From: Thioclava marina
GTDB taxonomy: Bacteria > Pseudomonadota > Alphaproteobacteria > Rhodobacterales > Rhodobacteraceae
Direction: 5' to 3'
Assembly: GCF_002020135.1 (NCBI RefSeq)
Contig: NZ_MPZS01000001.1
Location: 62,001-126,000, forward strand
Length of the DNA: 64,000 nucleotides
Shown: positions 20,591 to 30,230 of the stretch, piece by piece
Layout: each line of letters starts with the position of its first letter
Numbering within the stretch: position 1 is the stretch's first letter
Position numbers and translations under genes: made by a program
The notes under the pieces: model-generated
The model's input: only the letters and a program-made list of their open reading frames with translations
What the model was told of the DNA's origin: nothing
Database searches by the model: none

Positions 20591-22741
20591 ATGAGACTGA
20601 CCCCGGATGAGGCTCGAACCCTGATCGAGGCGCGACACCCCGATCCATTTTCCGCTCTGGGGCTGCATGCGGGCGAGATCGTGGCGCTGGTGCCCGGGGC
20701 GGAGCGCGTCTGGGCGCTCGGCACGTCCGAGACCGAGCTGACCCAGATCGTGCCGGGCGTGTTCACGGGCGAATGGGGCGAACCTTCCTATCGCCTGCGT
20801 GCGCAAAATGCGCAGGCAACCTGGGATTTCGATGACCCTTATGCATTCGCACCCGTACTGGGCGCGATGGACGAATACCTGATCGGCGAGGGCACGCATA
20901 AGCGCCTTTGGGAGAAGCTCGGCGCCCATGCGATCACCCATCAGGGCGTCGAAGGCGTGCATTTTGCGCTCTGGGCACCCAATGCGCGGCGCGTCTCGGT
21001 CGTGGGAGAGTTCAATTTCTGGGACGGGCGGCATCACCAGATGCGGCGCATGGGCGCGACCGGGGTCTGGGAGATTTTCGTGCCGGGCATCCACGAGGGG
21101 GCGCTTTACAAATACGAGCTGCTGGACGCCGCGGGCAAGGTTCTGCCGCTCAAGGCCGACCCGCTGGGCTTCGGGGCCGAGCATCCGCCCGCGCAGGCCT
21201 CGGTCGTGCGCAAGCTGGGCCTGCATCGCTTCGGGGACGGGGCCTGGTGCGAGACCCGCGCCGCCGCGCAAGAGCGCCACGCACCGATCTCGATCTACGA
21301 GGTGCATCTCGGGTCTTGGGTGCGCGTCTGGGACGAGGGCGGCAGGCCGCTCTCATATCACGAACTGGCCGAAAAGCTCGTCGATTACGCCTGCGACATG
21401 GGCTTCACCCATATCGAGCTGCTGCCGATCACCGAGCACCCGTTCGACGGATCGTGGGGTTATCAGCCCATCGGCCTTTATGCGCCGACCATCCGCCATG
21501 GCCGCCCCGAGGAATTCGCCGAATTCGTCGATGCGGCGCACCGGCGCGGCCTCGGCGTCATCCTGGACTGGGTTCCGGGGCATTTCCCGACCGACGATCA
21601 CGGGCTCAAGCGGTTCGACGGCACGGCGCTTTATGAACATGCCGACCCCAAGGAGGGTTTCCATCAGGACTGGAACACGCTGATCTACAATTACGGGCGG
21701 CGCGAGGTGTCGAATTACCTGCTCGCCAACGCGCTCTTCTGGCTCGAGCAATATCACCTCGACGGCCTGCGCGTGGATGCGGTGGCCTCGATGCTCTATC
21801 GCGACTATTCGCGCGCGGCCGGCGAATGGGTGCCCAACAAATTTGGCGGGCGCGAAAACCTCGAAGCGATCGAGTTTCTCAAGGCAATGAACGCGGCCTC
21901 CTATGGCGGCGCGCCGGGGATCATGACGGTGGCCGAGGAAAGCACCGCATTTCCGGGCGTGACGATGCCGGTCCATGAAGGCGGGCTTGGTTTCGGCTAC
22001 AAGTGGAATATGGGCTGGATGAATGACAGCCTGCGCTATTTCGCCCGCGACCCGATCTATCGCAAGCACCACCATAACGAGCTGACCTTCGCCAGCTCCT
22101 ATGCGTTTTCCGAGAACTTCATCCTGCCGATCAGCCATGACGAGGTGGTTCACGGCAAGGGCTCGATGCTGGGCAAGATGCCGGGCGACGACTCGGAGAA
22201 ATTTGCCAATCTGCGCGCTTTTTACGCGTTCCAATGGGCGCATCCGGGAAAGAAACTGCTCTTCATGGGGCAGGAATTCGGACAATGGTCGGAATGGAGC
22301 CACGAGCGCGAGCTCGACTGGTATCTCCTCAACGATCCGCGCCATGCGGGACTGCGCAATCTCGTGCGCGACCTCAACCGCCTCTATCGCGAGACGCCCG
22401 CTTTGCATTGGGGCGATTGCGATCCGGCCGGGTTTTCCTGGAGCGCCGCCGACGATGCCGAGGCCTCGGTCTATGTGTTCGAACGCCACGCGCCGGGGGG
22501 CGTGCCGGTGGTGGTGGCGGCCAACCTCACGCCGGTCGAGCGCAGCTACCGGATCGGTGTGCCGCAGGGCGGGCACTGGGTCGAGATCCTGAACACGGAT
22601 TCGGGTCATTACGGCGGGGAGAACCGCGGCAATCTCGGCGCGGTGGAGGCCGAAACCTTCACCCAGTCACATCGCGATCACAGTGCGGAGGTCTATCTGC
22701 CGCCACTCTCGGTGGTGATGTTCGCGCCACAATCGAGTTGA
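20591..22741 (+). CDS. glgB: 1,4-alpha-glucan branching enzyme GlgB
   Basis: 716 residues, usual length with N-terminal CBM48 modules. GH13_9 catalytic blocks: [32 protein letters not shown] (nucleophile), [11 protein letters not shown] (acid/base) and [21 protein letters not shown]. It introduces alpha-1,6 branches into glycogen. The ATG follows TAGGAGCGAC, seven bases after the glgP stop, so they are co-transcribed; glgC follows after 22 bases. Confidence 0.96.
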   Translation: MRLTPDEARTLIEARHPDPFSALGLHAGEIVALVPGAERVWALGTSETELTQIVPGVFTGEWGEPSYRLRAQNAQATWDFDDPYAFAPVLGAMDEYLIGEGTHKRLWEKLGAHAITHQGVEGVHFALWAPNARRVSVVGEFNFWDGRHHQMRRMGATGVWEIFVPGIHEGALYKYELLDAAGKVLPLKADPLGFGAEHPPAQASVVRKLGLHRFGDGAWCETRAAAQERHAPISIYEVHLGSWVRVWDEGGRPLSYHELAEKLVDYACDMGFTHIELLPITEHPFDGSWGYQPIGLYAPTIRHGRPEEFAEFVDAAHRRGLGVILDWVPGHFPTDDHGLKRFDGTALYEHADPKEGFHQDWNTLIYNYGRREVSNYLLANALFWLEQYHLDGLRVDAVASMLYRDYSRAAGEWVPNKFGGRENLEAIEFLKAMNAASYGGAPGIMTVAEESTAFPGVTMPVHEGGLGFGYKWNMGWMNDSLRYFARDPIYRKHHHNELTFASSYAFSENFILPISHDEVVHGKGSMLGKMPGDDSEKFANLRAFYAFQWAHPGKKLLFMGQEFGQWSEWSHERELDWYLLNDPRHAGLRNLVRDLNRLYRETPALHWGDCDPAGFSWSAADDAEASVYVFERHAPGGVPVVVAANLTPVERSYRIGVPQGGHWVEILNTDSGHYGGENRGNLGAVEAETFTQSHRDHSAEVYLPPLSVVMFAPQSS

Positions 22742-22763
22742 AGGAACAGCAAGGGGGGAAAGC

Positions 22764-24035
22764 ATGAAACCGCAACCCAATACGCGACTGAGCGCCCAGG
22801 CGATGGCCTTCGTGCTGGCCGGCGGCCGCGGGAGCCGATTGAAGGAACTCACCGACCGGCGCGCCAAACCGGCGGTCTATTTCGGTGGCAAGACACGGAT
22901 CATCGACTTCGCGCTGTCGAATGCGCTGAACTCGGGCATCCGGAAAATGGCGATTGCCACGCAATACAAGGCCCATTCCCTGATCCGCCATGTCCAGCGC
23001 GGCTGGAACTTCTTTCGCGCCGAACGCAACGAATATCTCGACATCCTGCCCGCCTCGCAGCGCGTGGCCGAAAGCCGCTGGTACCAGGGCACCGCCGACG
23101 CCGTCGCCCAGAACATCGACATCATCGAGGATTACGGCGTGAAATATGTCGTCATCCTCGCGGGCGACCATATCTACAAGATGGATTACGAGGTCATGCT
23201 GCGCCAGCATGTCGAGACCCAGGCCGATGTCACGATCGGCTGCCTCACGGTCCCGCGGATGGAGGCCACCGCTTTCGGCGTGATGGCGGTCGATGCCTCG
23301 GGCCAGATCACCGACTTCCTCGAAAAGCCCAAGGACCCGCCAGGCATGCCCGACGATCCGACCCATTCGCTGGCCTCGATGGGGATCTATGTCTTCGATT
23401 GGCAATTCCTGCGCGAGCTGCTGGTGCGCGACATGGAAGATCCCAATTCGAGCCACGATTTCGGCCATGACCTGATCCCGCAGATCGTGCGTCACGGCAA
23501 GGCGATGGCGCATAAGTTCTCCGACAGCTGCGTGACGACCGGGCTCGAGACCGAACCCTACTGGCGCGATGTCGGGACTGTGGATGCGTTCTGGCAGGCC
23601 AATATCGACCTGACCGATTTCACCCCGAAACTGGATCTTTACGACAGTGAATGGCCGATCTGGACCTATGCCGAGATCGTGCCGCCCGCGAAATTCATCC
23701 ATGACGAGGAAAACCGGCGCGGCACCGCGATTTCCTCGCTGATCTCGGGGGATTGCATTGTCTCGGGCTCGGAGGTGCGAAATTCGCTGCTGTTCACGGG
23801 CGTTCGCTCGCACAGTTTCTCGTCGCTCGAACACGCGGTGGTGCTGCCTTACGTGACGGTAAACCGCAAGGCGCAGCTGACGCGCTGCGTGATCGATCGC
23901 GGCGTGACCATTCCCGAAGGTCTCGTCGTGGGCGAGGACCCGGAAGAGGATGCGAAGTGGTTTCGCCGCTCGGAAGGCGGCGTGGTGCTGATCACGCAAA
24001 GCATGCTCGACAAACGCGCAGCAGCGCTTGATTGA
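22764..24035 (+). CDS. glgC: ADP-glucose pyrophosphorylase GlgC
   Basis: 423 residues. N-terminal nucleotidyltransferase with [19 protein letters not shown], catalytic and substrate motifs [15 protein letters not shown] and [15 protein letters not shown], glucose-1-phosphate site FLEKPKDPP, then the C-terminal beta-helix. It makes ADP-glucose for glycogen synthesis. Normally glgA and often glgX and pgm follow; here the gene is followed by the composite palindrome 24041-24180 and then rpsB, so glycogen synthase must be elsewhere. Confidence 0.97.
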   Translation: MKPQPNTRLSAQAMAFVLAGGRGSRLKELTDRRAKPAVYFGGKTRIIDFALSNALNSGIRKMAIATQYKAHSLIRHVQRGWNFFRAERNEYLDILPASQRVAESRWYQGTADAVAQNIDIIEDYGVKYVVILAGDHIYKMDYEVMLRQHVETQADVTIGCLTVPRMEATAFGVMAVDASGQITDFLEKPKDPPGMPDDPTHSLASMGIYVFDWQFLRELLVRDMEDPNSSHDFGHDLIPQIVRHGKAMAHKFSDSCVTTGLETEPYWRDVGTVDAFWQANIDLTDFTPKLDLYDSEWPIWTYAEIVPPAKFIHDEENRRGTAISSLISGDCIVSGSEVRNSLLFTGVRSHSFSSLEHAVVLPYVTVNRKAQLTRCVIDRGVTIPEGLVVGEDPEEDAKWFRRSEGGVVLITQSMLDKRAAALD

Positions 24036-24040
24036 GAGCG

Positions 24041-24180
24041 GGGCAGGGGGCCAGCCCCCTCGGCGCGTCCCGCGCCTCACCCCCGAGATATTTATCTCAA
24101 GAAGAAGGAATGGGCCCGTTTCTTCTTGATCCAAATATCTCGGGGTGAATTCGGCGAAGCCGAAGAGGGGCAGCGCCCCT
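24041..24180. repeat. Composite intergenic palindrome (copy 2)
   Basis: Same architecture as 16287-16430. Central arms 24077-24106 (TCACCCCCGAGATATTT...) and 24120-24148 pair with a short internal mismatch, then a small hairpin TTCGGC-GAA-GCCGAA (24150-24164), with outer blocks GGGGGCCAGCCCCCT and GAGGGGCAGCGCCCCT on either side. It separates glgC from the rpsB promoter. The core is conserved with copy 1 while the arms and the small hairpin differ in sequence but keep pairing. Confidence 0.88.
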
Positions 24181-24203
24181 GTCCTTCATTTCCATTCCGG
24201 GGC

Positions 24204-24232
24204 TTGCCATATCCGGCTCAAGCGTCTATATC
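24204..24232 (+). promoter_or_regulatory. Promoter of rpsB-tsf
   Basis: TTGCCA (24204-24209), 17-base spacer and TATATC (24227-24232) make a good vegetative promoter. Transcription would start near 24239, giving a leader of about 110 bases before rpsB. Confidence 0.7.
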
Positions 24233-24247
24233 GCGCGCACTTCACAG

Positions 24248-24319
24248 GCGGAGGCGGGCCGATGGGGGAGACATCCCCAAAGGTCCACCGGTTGGGGCAT
24301 ATGCCCTGAGACCCTCCGC
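24248..24319 (+). promoter_or_regulatory. Structured 5' leader of rpsB mRNA (candidate S2 autoregulatory element)
   Basis: GCGGAGG (24248-24254) pairs with CCTCCGC (24313-24319) and encloses two hairpins: GGGG-AGACAT-CCCC (24265-24278) and the palindrome GGGCATATGCCC (24295-24306). The three-way junction fills the leader between the promoter and the ribosome site. Ribosomal protein leaders often bind their product; whether this one does is inference. Confidence 0.45.
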
Positions 24320-24348
24320 TCAGGCGCAAACCGGAAAAGGAAATGGAC

Positions 24349-25125
24349 ATGGCGCTTCCCGATTTCTCCCTGCGTCAGCTCTTGGAAGCTGGCGTTCACT
24401 TTGGTCACCAGACGCAGCGCTGGAACCCCCGCATGGGCCAGTACATCTACGGCGAGCGGAACGGGATCCACATCCTCGATCTGACCCAGACCGTGCCGAT
24501 GCTCGACCAGGCTCTGCAAGTCGTTCGTGACACCGTCGCCAAGGGCGGCCGCGTTCTCTTCGTCGGCACCAAGCGTCAGGCGGCCAAGCCGATCGCCGAT
24601 GCGGCCGAGAAATGCGCGCAGTACTACATGAACCACCGCTGGCTCGGCGGCACGCTGACCAACTGGAAGACCGTCTCCCAGTCGATCAAGCGTCTCAACG
24701 AGATCGACGAGAAACTCGAGTCGGGCGCTGGTGGTCTGACCAAGAAAGAGCGTCTGGGCATGGAACGTGACCAGGCCAAGCTGCAGGCGTCGCTGGGCGG
24801 CATCCGCGAAATGGGCGGTCTGCCGGACCTGCTCTTCGTGATCGACGTGAACAAGGAAGACCTCGCCATCGCGGAAGCCAAGAAGCTCGGCATCCCGGTC
24901 GTGGCCGTGGTCGACTCGAACTGCTCGCCCGAAGGCGTTGACTACGTGATCCCGGGCAACGACGACGCGGCCCGCGCCATCGCGCTCTATTGCGACCTCG
25001 CTTCGCGCGCGGCCCTCGACGGCATGAGCGCCCAGATGGGCGCCGCCGGTGTGGACCTCGGCGCGCTGGCCGATACCCCGGTCGAGGAAGCTCTCGCCGA
25101 GGCCGGCATCGAAGCCGACGCCTGA
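24349..25125 (+). CDS. rpsB: 30S ribosomal protein S2
   Basis: 258 residues: [37 protein letters not shown] and [25 protein letters not shown] are diagnostic of S2. A second ATG six bases upstream is in frame, but AAGGA at 24337-24341 is spaced 7 bases from 24349, so that start is preferred. It forms a two-gene operon with tsf, the usual bacterial arrangement, with a hairpin in between. Confidence 0.98.
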   Translation: MALPDFSLRQLLEAGVHFGHQTQRWNPRMGQYIYGERNGIHILDLTQTVPMLDQALQVVRDTVAKGGRVLFVGTKRQAAKPIADAAEKCAQYYMNHRWLGGTLTNWKTVSQSIKRLNEIDEKLESGAGGLTKKERLGMERDQAKLQASLGGIREMGGLPDLLFVIDVNKEDLAIAEAKKLGIPVVAVVDSNCSPEGVDYVIPGNDDAARAIALYCDLASRAALDGMSAQMGAAGVDLGALADTPVEEALAEAGIEADA

Positions 25126-25144
25126 GCCGTCACTGCAATGACAT

Positions 25145-25166
25145 GAGGGCGGGCTATCCCGCCCTC
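25145..25166 (+). terminator. Hairpin between rpsB and tsf (attenuator candidate)
   Basis: GAGGGCGGG-CTAT-CCCGCCCTC is a perfect 9-bp stem with a 4-base loop in the 68-base gap. No T-run follows, so it probably attenuates or stabilises rather than terminates, which would lower tsf relative to rpsB or protect the rpsB 3' end. Confidence 0.55.
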
Positions 25167-25193
25167 GCTGACTTCTTCAAAGGAGATCCGACC

Positions 25194-26075
25194 ATGGCGA
25201 TTACCGCTGCAATGGTGAAGGAACTGCGCGAATCGACCGGCGCAGGCATGATGGACGCGAAAAAAGCGCTGACCGAAACCGATGGCGACATGGAAGCCGC
25301 CGTTGACTGGCTGCGCACCAAGGGCCTCGCGAAGGCCGCCAAGAAATCCGGCCGCGTGGCCGCCGAAGGCCTCGTCGCGCTCGCCGTCGACAGCGGCAAG
25401 GGCGTCGCGATCGAAATCAACTCGGAAACCGACTTCGTCGCGAAGAACGCCGATTTCCAGAAGCTCGTCGCCGACATCGCGGAAGTCGCGCTGGAAACCG
25501 GCGAGAGCGTCGAGGTCGTGAAGGCCGCGCATCTGGGTGGCAAGACCGTGGAAGACGTGCTCACCGACGCCATCGCGCGCATCGGCGAGAACATGACCCT
25601 GCGCCGCATGCACATGCTCGAAGGTGAGACGCTGGTGCATTACGTGCACAACGCGGCTGCCGAAGGCATGGGCAAGATCGGTGTGCTCGTCGCTCTGAAC
25701 GGTGCCGATAACGGCATCGGCAAGCAGATCGCGATGCATATCGCCGCGACCAACCCGGCCGCGCTTTCGGAAGCCGATCTCGACCCGGCCGTGGTCGAGA
25801 AGGAAAAGCAGGTCCAGATCGACATCGCACGTGAATCGGGCAAGCCCGAAGCGGTGATCGAGAAGATGATCGAAGGCCGCATGAAGAAATTCGTGGCTGA
25901 AGTGACCCTGCTCAACCAGCAATTCGTGATCAACCCCGACATCACCGTCGGTCAGGCCGCGAAAGAAGCTGGCGTCGAAGTCACCGGTTTCGTGCGCATG
26001 GAAGTCGGCGAAGGCATCGAGAAGAAAGAAGAAGATTTCGCTGCCGAGGTCGCGAAGACCGCAGCGGGCAACTGA
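25194..26075 (+). CDS. tsf: Translation elongation factor Ts
   Basis: 293 residues. It opens [26 protein letters not shown], with the EF-Tu contact TDFVAKN in [15 protein letters not shown]-Ts exchanges GDP for GTP on EF-Tu. AAAGGAG precedes the ATG with 8-base spacing. It ends the operon, followed by an intrinsic terminator at 26103-26129. Confidence 0.98.
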   Translation: MAITAAMVKELRESTGAGMMDAKKALTETDGDMEAAVDWLRTKGLAKAAKKSGRVAAEGLVALAVDSGKGVAIEINSETDFVAKNADFQKLVADIAEVALETGESVEVVKAAHLGGKTVEDVLTDAIARIGENMTLRRMHMLEGETLVHYVHNAAAEGMGKIGVLVALNGADNGIGKQIAMHIAATNPAALSEADLDPAVVEKEKQVQIDIARESGKPEAVIEKMIEGRMKKFVAEVTLLNQQFVINPDITVGQAAKEAGVEVTGFVRMEVGEGIEKKEEDFAAEVAKTAAGN

Positions 26076-26102
26076 GCCGCAGCGATCTGATCAGAACAGG
26101 AA

Positions 26103-26129
26103 GCGCCGCTCCCTTGGGGCGGCGTTTTT
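26103..26129 (+). terminator. Intrinsic terminator of rpsB-tsf
   Basis: GCGCCGC-TCCCTTGG-GGCGGCG stem followed by five Ts (26125-26129), 28 bases after the tsf stop. Confidence 0.85.
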
Positions 26130-26162
26130 CATTTCCGTGCCTTTCAATCCAGCTGGGCGCGG

Positions 26163-26993
26163 TCAGCGCGGCATGGTCGCGTTGAGAAAGATCTGTTTTT
26201 GCAAAGAGGCTTTCATCACCGCCTGAGCGGTGGTGTCGACATCGAGCGCCTCTCGCGCAAGCCGCAGGTGCTTTTCCACCGTCGACGGCGTGAGCCCCAT
26301 GATGATCGCGATATCGGCGGTGGTCTTGCCGTCAGCGACCCATTCGAGCACTTCGCGCTGGCGATTGGTCAGCGCGCGGCGCGCCGTCGCGAAGGGCATG
26401 GTCGAGATCCGCAGATGGACGAGACTGTTCTTCGCCATCAGCTCACGCTCGTTCTCGGCCCAGATCCGGTCGACATCGTCCTGGCTCAGCCCCGGACGCC
26501 CGACAAGGCCCATGCCGCCACGCGACCGGCTCGAGGCGTCGCCGAAGCCGATCGAGTAGCCCGCGCGGATCCCGAAGCGATTGTTGAGGTCGATCACCGC
26601 GATCTCTGCGGGGCTGAGTTCGTTTCGATTGATCCGGTCCGCCAGCAGCCGCCAGGAGGCCGCGCCGTCATTGGCCGCCGCCCATTGAACCATCGGCGCA
26701 TCGCGGTAAAGACCGCCGCCCACGAAGAGTTCCAGATATTCCGGCTCGTGGTTAGACAGGATCAGCATGTCGTCCACATCGCCAAGGCTGTTGGCGGTGC
26801 GAAAGCTCGTGAAGCCATAGATGACGCGGCTGAACCCGTAATGCGCCATCTCCCGGCAATGGGTGTCCCAGATCTCCTTGATGTCGCGAGATCTTAAAAT
26901 CTTTTCACAAAAACTCAGCATCCAGCGCAGCCCCGCGTCTGCCTCTCGTTCGCCCTTCGGTAGCAAAGGAGAGGTCTTTGACGCAACAATCAT
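26163..26993 (-). CDS. LuxR-family regulator with autoinducer-binding-type domain (orphan)
   Basis: 276 residues. The N-terminal half (about 25-190) has the look of the autoinducer-binding domain, with YGFSRVIYGF, YRDAPMVQWAAANDGAASWRLL and GYSIGFGDASSRSRG; the C-terminal half has the LuxR helix-turn-helix LTNRQREVLEWVADGKTTADIAIIMGLTPSTVEKHLRLARE. No luxI-type synthase is in the window, so it is a solo regulator that may sense foreign signals or another ligand. It converges with tsf and may share the upstream gap (26994-27048) with the end of the SulP gene. Start choice at 26993 is uncertain; MLSFCEKI further in is an alternative. Confidence 0.85.
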   Translation of the reverse strand: MIVASKTSPLLPKGEREADAGLRWMLSFCEKILRSRDIKEIWDTHCREMAHYGFSRVIYGFTSFRTANSLGDVDDMLILSNHEPEYLELFVGGGLYRDAPMVQWAAANDGAASWRLLADRINRNELSPAEIAVIDLNNRFGIRAGYSIGFGDASSRSRGGMGLVGRPGLSQDDVDRIWAENERELMAKNSLVHLRISTMPFATARRALTNRQREVLEWVADGKTTADIAIIMGLTPSTVEKHLRLAREALDVDTTAQAVMKASLQKQIFLNATMPR

Positions 26994-27048
26994 AACCTAA
27001 GGTCAGGATTGTGACTGCACTGTTTATGAACCTGAGTGCAACCCCTTG

Positions 27049-28800
27049 TTATCGATGTGTTTCACAACGTGACAGATCGGCACAATCCCGGGTCGTCTCG
27101 GGGGCCAGCGTCGCAAGAGCATCGAAATGCGTCAGGTAGATCTGGCCGGAGAGATGGGTGATCAGATCCGAGCGCGTGAGGCGATCCATGACCGGGCCTT
27201 TCACCTCGGACAGATGGAGCCGGACGCCCGCATCCTTGAGCTGATCGTTGACCTGTTCGAGCGCCTCGAGGGCCGAGGAATCGATATGGTTGATCGCGGG
27301 ACAGTTCAGCACGACATGCTTGATCGACTTGTCGGCGGCGATACGGTCATAGATCAGCTCTTCGATGAAACGCGCATTGGGGAACCAGAGGCTTTCGTCG
27401 ACACGCAGGCTCAGCACGCCCGGTGCGGTCTCGACGCGGTGGCGCAGCACATTGCGGAAATGTTCGGTGCCGGGCACCTGCCCAAGCTCGGCCACATGCG
27501 GGCGCGAGCTGCGCCACAGATGCAAGCCGATCGAAAGGATCACCCCGGTTGCGATGCCGACATCGACACCGTCGAGCAGCGTCACGACAATCGTTGCCAC
27601 CATCGCCATCGCGTCGCCGGGCGAATAGGTGAAGATGCGCTTGATCGCACCGAGATCGACCAGCGTCAGCACCGCCACGAAGATCGTCGCGGCGAGCGTT
27701 GCCTGCGGCAGGAAGTAGAGCGCGGGTGTCAGCGTGAAAGTCGCGACCGCCATGCCGATCGCGGTGAAGGCGCCGGCGGCAGGGGTGGCTGCCCCGGCCT
27801 CGAAATTCACCACCGAACGCGCGAATCCCCCGGTCACCGGGAAGCCGCCCGAGATCGAGGCCGCGATATTCGAGCCGCCCAGAGCCACGAGTTCCTGATC
27901 GGGGTCGATGCGCTGGCGCTTCTTCGCGGCAAGCGTCTGGGCCACCGAGATCGTCTCGACATAGCCGATGATCGAGATCAGCAGCGCGGGCACGAAGAGC
28001 TGCCCCCAGAGCGCGGGATCGAACGGGGGCAGGGTGGGGGCCGGCAGGCCTTTCGGCACCTCGCCCACGACCTTCACCCCCCATTTCTCAAGCCCGAGTG
28101 CCCAGGTCACGAGGATCGTCAGGATGACCGCGGCCACGGGTGCTGCGCGCACGAGGACCGAGGCAAGCCGCTCTGATATTCCGCGCTTGATCAGAACGGG
28201 CTTCAGGCCCTTGCGCGACCAGTAGAGAAACCCGATCGCGAAGATCGAAATCAGCACGGTCGGGACGTTGATCTGGTTGATATTCGTCCAGATCCCCTCG
28301 GCCACTTCCGGGATCGTCTTGCCCGAGACCTTGATGCCGAGGAAATGTTTCAGCTGCCCCGCCGCGATCAGGATGCCCGAGGCCGAGATGAACCCCGCGA
28401 TCACCGGATGGCTGAGGAAAGAGGTGATGAAGCCGAGCCGGAGCAGACCCATCACCAGCAGCATGATGCCCGAGATGAAGGCGAGTGCGATCGCCGCGCC
28501 CAGATATTCCGGCGTCCCCTTGGCCGCGAGATCGCCCACCGCCGTCGCCGTCATGAGCGACACCACCGCCACCGGTCCCACCGCAAGCGGGCGCGAGGTG
28601 CCCAGAAGCGCATAGATGATGAGCGGCGAGATCGAGGCGTAAAGACCGACTTCGGGCGGAAGGCCCGCGAGCAGTGCATAGGCCAGCGATTGCGGGATCA
28701 GCATGATCGTGACGATGATCGCCGCGATCAGGTCGGCCTCAAGGGTGGCGCGGTTGTACTCGCGCCCCCAAGTGAGGATCGGGAAATATCTTTTGAGCAT
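27049..28800 (-). CDS. SulP-family sulfate/anion permease with STAS domain
   Basis: 583 residues. About 10-14 membrane helices occupy residues 25-430 with SulP motifs IIVTIMLIPQSLAYALLAGLPPEVGLYAS and LLGTSRPLAVGPVAVVSLM; the C-terminal 440-560 STAS domain includes LNCPAINHIDSSALEALE. It transports sulfate or a related anion across the inner membrane. It lies 9 bases after the DUF442 gene in a persulfide-oxidation cluster, so export of sulfite/sulfate made there is a reasonable inference. Confidence 0.92.
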   Translation of the reverse strand: MLKRYFPILTWGREYNRATLEADLIAAIIVTIMLIPQSLAYALLAGLPPEVGLYASISPLIIYALLGTSRPLAVGPVAVVSLMTATAVGDLAAKGTPEYLGAAIALAFISGIMLLVMGLLRLGFITSFLSHPVIAGFISASGILIAAGQLKHFLGIKVSGKTIPEVAEGIWTNINQINVPTVLISIFAIGFLYWSRKGLKPVLIKRGISERLASVLVRAAPVAAVILTILVTWALGLEKWGVKVVGEVPKGLPAPTLPPFDPALWGQLFVPALLISIIGYVETISVAQTLAAKKRQRIDPDQELVALGGSNIAASISGGFPVTGGFARSVVNFEAGAATPAAGAFTAIGMAVATFTLTPALYFLPQATLAATIFVAVLTLVDLGAIKRIFTYSPGDAMAMVATIVVTLLDGVDVGIATGVILSIGLHLWRSSRPHVAELGQVPGTEHFRNVLRHRVETAPGVLSLRVDESLWFPNARFIEELIYDRIAADKSIKHVVLNCPAINHIDSSALEALEQVNDQLKDAGVRLHLSEVKGPVMDRLTRSDLITHLSGQIYLTHFDALATLAPETTRDCADLSRCETHR

Positions 28801-28809
28801 ATGGTCTTA

Positions 28810-29250
28810 TCAGAGGATCTTGCCACGGCGCGTGGCGTAGAATTTCAAAACCGGGATCAGCGAGCTGTGATCGTAGCCGGCATGGGCGGCGGTCTCGATG
28901 ATCTTGTCGAGATCCATCTTGCCCGCCTCGCTCATCCCCCAAAGATGCGACGAGCGCGTGCCCGAGCGACAATAGGCGAAGACGGGCTTGGGCGCGGATT
29001 TCATGATCGCCTCGTAATCGGCGACGAGGTCGAAGGTCATCTCGCCCGGATAATAGGGCAGGTAGTGATAGTTCATCCCGTGCTTGGCGGCGAGCTTGGC
29101 CATCGCCGCCGAGCTGTGCTCTTCATCCACCTCTTCATCGGGGCGGTTGGTGATCAGCGTGCGAAAGCCCATCTCGGCGAGCTTGGCCACGTCCTCGGGT
29201 TCGATCTGCGGCGCGACCGAGAAATTGTCTGAGAGTTTGCGCGGTTCCAT
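28810..29250 (-). CDS. DUF442 / TIGR01244-type sulfur transferase (Blh N-terminal-like)
   Basis: 146 residues with a protein-tyrosine-phosphatase-like active loop YCRSGTRS (C94). This DUF442 domain is the N-terminal half of Blh-type persulfide dioxygenase fusions, where it is thought to act as a sulfurtransferase. Here it is a separate gene, 68 bases downstream of the persulfide dioxygenase gene and just upstream of the SulP permease on the minus strand. Confidence 0.88.
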   Translation of the reverse strand: MEPRKLSDNFSVAPQIEPEDVAKLAEMGFRTLITNRPDEEVDEEHSSAAMAKLAAKHGMNYHYLPYYPGEMTFDLVADYEAIMKSAPKPVFAYCRSGTRSSHLWGMSEAGKMDLDKIIETAAHAGYDHSSLIPVLKFYATRRGKIL

Positions 29251-29318
29251 CTGGTTTCCTGTATGTCCTGCCAGTCAAAAATCGGGGCGGGTGTTCGCCT
29301 CCCGCCCCCTGTGCTGTC

Positions 29319-30185
29319 TCAGAGCCCGTTCACCGGCACCTTGAGATAGGTGTTGCCCTTTTCATCCTTCGGCGGCATCTGGCCTGCGCGCATGTTCACC
29401 TGCAGCGAGGGGATGATCAGCTTGGGCATCGCCAGCGTCGCGTCGCGCTCGGTGCGCATCTTGACGAATTCCTCTTCCGACTTGCCGCCGCCGATATGGA
29501 TGTTGCGCGCCTTCTCCTCGGCCACGCTGGTCTCCCAGGCATATTCGTCGCGGCCCGGCGCCTTGTAGTCGTGGCCCACGAAGATGCGGGTGTCGTCGGG
29601 CAGGGTGAGGATCTTCTGGATCGACGCATAGAGCGTTTCCGCCGAGCCACCCGGGAAGTCGCAACGTGCGGTTCCGAAATCGGGCATGAAGAGCGTATCG
29701 CCCACAAAGGCGGCGTCACCGATCACATAGGTAAGGCAGGCGGGCGTGTGACCCGGCGTGTGGAGCACCTTCCCCTCCAGCGCGCCGACCGAGAATGTGT
29801 CGCCTTCCTTGAAGAGCTGGTCGAACTGGCTGCCGTCGCGCTGGAACTCGGTGCCTTCGTTGAAGATCTTGCCGAAGGTGTCCTGCACGACCTGGATACG
29901 GTCGCCGATACCGATCTTGCCGCCGACACGTTCCTGGATATAGGGCGCGGCCGAGAGGTGGTCGGCATGGACATGGCTTTCGAGGATCCATTCCACCTCG
30001 AGCCCCTGTTCCTGCACATAGGCGATGACCTCGTCGGCGGATTTGGTATCCGTCCGGCCCGAGGAATAATCGAAATCGAGAACGCTATCGACAATGGCGC
30101 AAGCCTTGCTCCCGGGATCCTTCACCACATAGGAGACGGTGAAAGTCGCAGTGTCGAAAAACGCTTTGACGTCAGGTTTGATCAT
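29319..30185 (-). CDS. Persulfide dioxygenase-like metallo-beta-lactamase protein (ETHE1/Blh type)
   Basis: 288 residues. Metal motif H71-V-H73-A-D75-H76 (SHVHADHLSAA), H146 in HTPGHTPACL, D163 in VGDTLFMPDFGTARCDFPGG and HDYKAPGRDE towards the end match Blh/ETHE1 iron-dependent persulfide dioxygenases that turn glutathione persulfide into sulfite. The C-terminal LIIPSLQVNMRAGQMPP is typical of the Blh branch. GGAGG precedes the ATG. It follows cbbY by 45 bases and precedes the DUF442 and SulP genes; no BigR-type ArsR repressor gene is nearby. Confidence 0.92.
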   Translation of the reverse strand: MIKPDVKAFFDTATFTVSYVVKDPGSKACAIVDSVLDFDYSSGRTDTKSADEVIAYVQEQGLEVEWILESHVHADHLSAAPYIQERVGGKIGIGDRIQVVQDTFGKIFNEGTEFQRDGSQFDQLFKEGDTFSVGALEGKVLHTPGHTPACLTYVIGDAAFVGDTLFMPDFGTARCDFPGGSAETLYASIQKILTLPDDTRIFVGHDYKAPGRDEYAWETSVAEEKARNIHIGGGKSEEEFVKMRTERDATLAMPKLIIPSLQVNMRAGQMPPKDEKGNTYLKVPVNGL

Positions 30186-30230
30186 GGCGGCCTCCGTTAA
30201 CCTGCCCCGGATATGTGGCGGGGCAAAAGA

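Noticed and set aside
30203-30225. TGCCCC...GGGGCA hairpin between cbbY and the persulfide dioxygenase as a terminator
   Set aside because: Only 6 bp, 11-base loop, and the T-run precedes it in the direction of transcription, so termination is unlikely.
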